Shown here one piece after another: positions 60,801 through 64,000 of a DNA stretch of 64,000 bases (its first letter is position 1; the number at the start of each line of letters is the position of its first letter). Location: contig NC_060209.1 of the NCBI RefSeq assembly GCF_021130785.1, positions 22,568,001-22,632,000 of the forward strand, read 5' to 3'. Made by a program: the position numbers and the translations under genes. Below the pieces are notes generated by a model. That model did not search any database. It had not been told where the DNA came from and worked only from the letters and a program-made list of their open reading frames with translations. Source of the DNA: Homalodisca vitripennis (taxonomy: Eukaryota > Arthropoda > Insecta > Hemiptera > Cicadellidae).

Positions 60801-63785
60801 GAACGTTATGGAATACGGTGATAGAGCGAATTGCTGTGCACCAAAGTAATAAAAAGTTTAATGGAGAATATAACTAAGAAAAGTTAACCGGTTTCCATAG
60901 CAGTGTTATAGTTAAACTTAGTATTTCCAAATAGTGAGTATAAACACAAAAAATGTTCTCTATAAAACTTATAAGGCTCTTTGTAATAAAACAGTTCACA
61001 GGAAAATCTATATTTTATATGAAAAACAATATATTTACATGAAAACTGAGTTTCCACAATCTTAAACTAAAAAAAAATTATAAACTTCTTTATACTTCGA
61101 TAAATTACTATTCAGTTTGAGTGATAATACAAACACAGATTATCAAGGTCAAGTATTTTTAGTTTCTTAGAAGTAAGTAATTAGTTTATTTCACTGCAGA
61201 AAGTTATTAAGAAATAAGATTATGGTAATAGATTTGTTTTAGGTTTTTTTTTTGTTTTAAACAACCAAGGTGTAACGTTTCATACATTACTATGTCACTT
61301 GTTCATTTATAACTTCAAAAATTCTCATAATTCTTTTATGAAATAGTTTTTCAATGAAAAAAGGACAGAAATGGAAATAAATCCCATATTAAAACCTTAA
61401 ATGCCAGTGTTTTATCATAGCATATTTATCTAAATCAATCAATTTAGTTAAACATTTCTCTTTTGATTCAATGTCTGTTAAAGTTTTTCATAATTTGACA
61501 TTCCTTACATCATAATTATAAATGATTTATACCTAATTTTTGATTTTTTTAAAATTCACTTTTGATTTTTTTTAAATTCACTTTTGAATTTGCTAAATTC
61601 AAAACACCATGTAAACTGAAGCATGTTTTGGTGTTTCTATTTGCATCCAATGGAATTTGTCACTATATATTTTTATTTACTACCAATAGAGTTTTAGTTA
61701 CTCTACATTTATTATTCCCTCACTGAGAATCCACCTGTACTTGTAGTCAGTACAGTTTGCATATTTTGCAATCTATGATTAATTGATATAATATTACTAA
61801 GAATCGTGAGTGATCAGCAATTATCATTAGTAAACCAATTGAACTTTTTCATGTGTGTATTCAACTCCCATTACTATTTTTTAGCATTTCATATATTTTA
61901 CTAAAAAGTATTGGTTATTATGGCATAATTTTATTAGAAGATTAATACTGAAACTATTATCTAATTTTTATATGTTTAAAATAATTATGTTTTTTGTAGT
62001 GTTTTGAACACATGCTCTGCCTTCCATATTGAACTTAAAATACCAGGTGTTTATAAATGAATATCAGAGTTTTAACGTTTTGTAGTATTTATTATATAAA
62101 ACTTAAATTATAATTAATACATGAAATTAAAGAGGAACTCAAACAATTATAACAACAAGCTTACAAGTTTTCAATGTGAGCTCCATTCGTAACACACCAC
62201 ACATCAAGTCAATAGCCCAGTTCTTTCCTAACTTGGAACAATGTGTCTTGAGTGATAGTTGCAATAGCTGCTTCAATGCTATTCATTGCCGGGTAGGTGA
62301 CCTGATAGTGGAGACACATACACACAATCATTTATGAATCCCCAAAGGTATAAATTACACGGCGTAAGGTCGGGTGAACATGGAGGCCAAGCAAGCTCTG
62401 TCATTAGACCCTTGCAGCCAATCCAGCTGTCTGTACAGTGACGTTCAACCAATTGCGTACTGAGTTATGCCAGTGAGGCAGTGCACCATCTTGCTGCCGA
62501 ATGAAGTTCTGTGGTTTATCTTCTTCCATTTGAGGAAGTAGACATAGTTCTAGAGCATCAAGTTAAGAAATGCAAGTTATCTTACAGTTCCTTTTCTAAA
62601 AACCTTTCCATAAACTTTCCGCCTAGACATGGCACAAAACAAAACATTTAATTTAGGAGAGTCTCACTGCAATTTTACCATCTCGTGAGAGTTTTCTGAG
62701 TCCTAGATACGCACATTGAGTGTTCACATGTTCACTGAGGTGAAATGTTGATTCATCATTGAAAACAACAAGATTCAGAAAATCTGCATTGTCATGTAAC
62801 AAAATTTTGTTTGGAAAATTGGTACTTAAACCATAGTATACAGGTTTTAGAACCTGTAACAACTGCAAACGATAAGGGTGTAGATGTAAGCATTTCCATA
62901 TGACTTCCCAAACAGTCATCACTGGAGTTGCTAATTCACGAATAACCTTCCGAAATGAATTCTGTGGGTTATACGTGAAAGTCTCTTTCATTCTCTCAAC
63001 ACTCTCTTGACTAACCGTTAGTCGTCCCACGTACTCTTCCCTTTGAAAAGGCAGCCAGTATCTTCAAACTGGTAATACCAACTACGGATGTTTTTATCAC
63101 TTGGAGGATCAAAACTGAACTTTATATGTTGCACAGTTACTACAGATTTGGTCTTTACAAACTGCAGAACATAAAAAAACTTCTGTTTGCGAGTCACCAT
63201 TTGTGCTACTATTGCTAATGGCTGGTGAAGGAAACATTGCGTCCGCATTTGAGTTGCTCTTTGATTTGATGTAGGAATTATAATTATAAGTTACATGTAA
63301 AAAAAACTATAAAGTGTTAACACCCTGATATTTATAATCTAATTTATAAACACCTGTATTTGTCTTTATTGTTTAACTTTAACCTGTCATATTAAGAATA
63401 TTATTCTGGCTATATATCAAGGGTTTCATTTATTTATTACAGCAACACAAGGTTTAATTAAAAATAAGAATTTCAATTTTTCATACTGGGTATTTACAAA
63501 TATTTACGTTCATCAGTATTACGTTATTGATACAATTTTATATTTGTACTACTCTCTGTTACAAAAATTCATATTTGCACCATGTAAACTCCATAAGCAA
63601 CTTAGTAACTTTGGGCTCACCCAGCTGAGGAAGTAAAAGAAGATAGAGGACCATAAAGCAGCAACCACGATGGCAGGCAACAGACAGCAGCAACCACATC
63701 CACAAAGACAGAGCTTCTGTTTGTTGAGTGTCTGTTTGTAACCACAACAGTTCACCACTCGAGGGTGTTTCTTCTCAGGTGCCAT
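50014..63785 (-). CDS. CD36 / class B scavenger receptor family protein (10 exons, complete)
   Basis: Membrane receptor or lipid transporter of the CD36 family (SR-B, croquemort, SNMP group). Exons (minus strand): 63621-63785, 60673-60833, 60008-60149, 58966-59169, 55805-55905, 54462-54575, 53934-54064, 52779-52924, 51647-51720, 50014-50239. They total 1464 nt, 487 aa plus stop, in frame throughout. Residues about 37-54 form the N-terminal membrane segment after a Cys-rich stretch that could be palmitoylated; residues about 454-474 form the C-terminal one. The ectodomain has the signatures FNWTNPD, AFTEMGPYVF, LIFNGYSD, WNYET, CYCPRQTC, SLPHFLHADPSYLEAISGLE and RLQTN. An in-frame TAA just upstream fixes the start. 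The exact subfamily cannot be told here. Tandem copies follow exons 4 and 6, and a mariner-type element sits in intron 1. Confidence 0.93.
51074..51453. repeat. Foldback element B, copy 2
   Basis: CACATAACGTAG at the left and CTACGTTATGTG at the right form perfect inverted ends. Internal strings GGTGGGAAGGGTTGAT and GAAGGTGAAATGGA match the copy at 4731-4966. An internal ATCAACCCTTCCTACCATTA near 51240 suggests a nested or tandem partial copy. Lies in an intron of the CD36-family gene. Confidence 0.65.
51647..51720 (-). CDS. CD36-family exon 9 (short)
   Basis: 74-nt exon: LTSVPLVVRVRLQTNLLMEP then IPNMT, the PxTGxPLxxxxRLQxN block of the family. Acceptor TTTGCAG, donor GTAAGT. It is too short to stand out as an open frame; it was found because exon 8 and exon 10 require it for both phase and motif order. 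Confidence 0.9.
51829..51888. repeat. (TA)n microsatellite
   Basis: About 30 uninterrupted TA repeats in the intron between exons 8 and 9 of the CD36-family gene. Confidence 0.95.
52183..52446 (-). pseudogene. Non-LTR retrotransposon reverse transcriptase C-terminal remnant
   Basis: The minus strand reads IVLTALLYGGTTHEISHVFL, LQKRALRIMSGARNYEH and CSPLFLKHRIPTVF, the post-RT LQKRA-R-I...C-PLF signature of Jockey/CR1-like LINEs. Only this tail is present. Confidence 0.7.
52779..52924 (-). CDS. CD36-family exon 8
   Basis: Encodes GVRDISACKRAPLFVSLPHF, LHADPSYLEAISGLEPN and KHSFFMSLAN, the strongly conserved C-x3-P-x4-PHF-x2-AD-x7-GL-x-P-x4-H block of CD36 proteins. 49 codons, acceptor CTATAG, donor GTGAGT. 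Confidence 0.95.
53036..53503 (+). repeat. Dispersed retroposon A, copy 2
   Basis: Highly similar to 4967-5418 along its whole length, from CCCAGCAGGGATCACTTCTG to TTATAAGCTTCTT, but without an A-tail. Lies in intron 7 of the CD36-family gene, antisense to it. Confidence 0.75.
53934..54064 (-). CDS. CD36-family exon 7 (Cys-rich)
   Basis: Encodes VYTLDYEKLVELNNIPGVQY, RATESMFSNNET and CYCPRQTCPASG. This corresponds to the family's KGIxxYRF region followed by the CxC...C cluster whose cysteines form ectodomain disulfides. Acceptor TTCCAG, donor GTAAAT. Confidence 0.93.
54070..54528 (-). repeat. Degenerate tandem array copied from the end of CD36-family exon 6
   Basis: The last 67 bp of exon 6 plus the start of the following intron are repeated three more times to the left, with units of roughly 105-115 bp. 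Each is recognisable by the minus-strand string GGTTGCA-CTATC...CTCTTCAAT...ACATTTGT. The extra copies hold stops or have lost their donors, so they look non-coding. Same layout as the exon 4 array, but older. Confidence 0.8.
54462..54575 (-). CDS. CD36-family exon 6
   Basis: Acceptor TTCTAG, donor GTTAGT. It continues WNYET as STGCYPGDCGQVKSTIG, then LPLSTFKQPQFTLFNTDIC. This fits the family's CG-x-V-x-GT-xG segment and the stretch before the LCR position. A tempting earlier donor at 54528 (GTAATG) breaks the phase with exon 7; reading through it to 54462 keeps the frame and yields the expected residues. Confidence 0.87.
55805..55905 (-). CDS. CD36-family exon 5
   Basis: Acceptor TTTTAG, donor GTATTA. 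It encodes RNMSSTFDGVITMYTGQKDI, then RLGLLTSWNYET, the family's N-x-T-x-DG-x5-TG and lxxWN blocks. It ends with two spare bases completed by exon 6. Confidence 0.93.
55906..58378. other. Intron 4 of the CD36-family gene, no recognised content
   Basis: AT-rich intronic DNA between the exon 4 array and exon 5. I see no exon, inverted repeat or element signature here. Confidence 0.5.
58379..59066 (-). repeat. 145-bp tandem array copied from the 3' part of CD36-family exon 4
   Basis: Five tail copies end at 58966 (true exon 4), 58821, 58676, 58531 and 58386. The three middle units look identical to one another; the leftmost is diverged and has a TAA and no donor. Each intact unit has the donor CAG/GTACTG and an internal CTCTCTTGCAG acceptor. 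Read as GT-AG pairs, they give 66-nt cassettes at 58821-58886, 58676-58741 and 58531-58596, each 22 codons in phase 0 (NTDLRKYLPDF...RFGWYYQ), separated by 79-nt introns. Reading through the donor without splicing hits TAG after four codons. Confidence 0.9.
58966..59169 (-). CDS. CD36-family exon 4 (parent of the 145-bp array)
   Basis: 68 codons, phase 0 at both ends. It reads ILGSRCHNLGNLTESVDN, SKSVEDLIFNGYSDALLQ, and ends DFPDYDRFGWYYQ before GTACTG. LIFNGYSD is the family's LxxGYxD block, and the junction FGWYYQ-RNMSSTFDG with exon 5 is the conserved FGxFYxxNxTxDG motif. The 3' portion is the source of the tandem array extending left to 58379. Confidence 0.93.
60008..60149 (-). CDS. CD36-family exon 3
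   Basis: The first base completes the Ser codon of exon 2. It reads EHHSKRNIVWNDNSTITF, then NRNEWHFMPNMSSGSLSD and NTVAM, with N-x-S/T sequons expected of a glycosylated ectodomain. 48 codons, donor GTATGT. Confidence 0.93.
60673..60833 (-). CDS. CD36-family exon 2
   Basis: Phase 0 start at QFALSPYSITFNMW. It carries RETPLPMYMNVVLFNWTNPD and AFTEMGPYVF, the family signature where a Trp and Pro-x-Pro precede an FNxTNP block and the GPYVF motif. It ends with two bases (AG) before GTACAT. Confidence 0.95.
62043..63356 (-). mobile_element. Mariner/Tc1-type element (DUF4817-like transposase), decayed
   Basis: Inverted ends CCAGGTGTTTATAAAT (left) and ATTTATAAACACCTG (right), each with ATATCAG strings inside, flanked by TA. 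The minus strand encodes SVERMKETFTYNPQNSFRKV, LHPYRLQLLQVLKP and VVFNDESTFHLSEHVNTQCA, then further on WPPCSPDLTPC-like and GAHIENL-like pieces. This is the insect transposase type with an SVER-x-F-x-S-P...HPYK-x-QL head. Frameshifts and stops break it. Lies in intron 1 of the CD36-family gene, same strand. Confidence 0.82.
63621..63785 (-). CDS. CD36-family exon 1 (start, N-terminal membrane anchor)
   Basis: ATG at 63785, preceded in frame by TAA. 55 codons: MAPEKKHPRVVNCCGY, then a Cys cluster CLCGCGCCC, then hydrophobic LLPAIVVAALWSSIFFYFL ending in SW. The donor GTGAGC follows. The order basic tail, cysteines, transmembrane helix is the standard CD36-family N-terminus. Confidence 0.9.
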
Positions 63786-64000
63786 AGCAGTTATTCCTTA
63801 CAGCCCTGGACACTTCTGATAAGTTTAGAGACAACCAACACAACTGTCAGTGTTTAGAGACATTACAAAACTATATTTGCTACTTATTCATTAATAGTTT
63901 CTTCTACACTATGCTTTTATGGAAGCTTGAGTTCTAAAATCTGATAGAATTGAGAAAATACTTAATGTTCACAATTATTCTTTAACATCTCAGTATTAGA

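Overview
This is an AT-rich animal nuclear window, most probably from an insect. It carries spliceosomal introns with GT-AG borders, decayed mariner, piggyBac and PIF/Harbinger transposons, a tRNA-derived SINE, non-LTR retrotransposon scraps, TA and CA microsatellites, and an integrated fragment of a plus-strand RNA virus. The species cannot be told from the sequence. Coding sequence is a small minority of the window.

Two host genes can be reconstructed exon by exon, both on the minus strand. (1) 3515-42458 is SART1 (Snu66), a U4/U6.U5 tri-snRNP splicing factor. Thirteen exons are visible from the start codon to near the C-terminus; the last exon or exons lie left of position 1. All reading phases agree across the 12 visible introns, except for two single-base insertions in A-runs of exons 2 and 3, one of them inside the HIND motif. 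Intron 1 is about 18.4 kb. (2) 50014-63785 is a complete CD36 / class B scavenger receptor gene: ten exons, 487 codons, intact frame, a transmembrane segment at each end, and a polyadenylation signal after the stop.

The most unusual structure is in the CD36-family gene. Exon 4 is followed by a 145-bp tandem array copied from the 3' part of that exon. Each of the three intact extra units carries a 66-nt in-frame cassette with its own 5' splice site and a 79-nt GT-AG mini-intron. A second, older array of the same design follows exon 6.

The 7.4-kb intergenic block (about 42.5-49.9 kb) holds a degraded piece of a virga/nege-like virus helicase and, next to it, a roughly 3.4-kb DNA transposon with inverted ends. 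The transposon carries a frameshifted, once intron-containing DUF7869-type gene.

The introns are dense in mobile-element debris: five mariner-type remnants (817-1769, 11291-11990, 27392-28533, 29740-30745, 62043-63356), piggyBac-like elements with TTAA duplications (13187-13936, 14110-14747, 31472-31995, and an end near 21103), a PIF/Harbinger element (25519-26176), two elements with 8-bp target duplications (37886-38634, 41366-41940), a foldback element (9437-10100), an inverted SINE pair (8122-8362), and a minisatellite (12061-12622) that appears to have arisen from mariner sequence.
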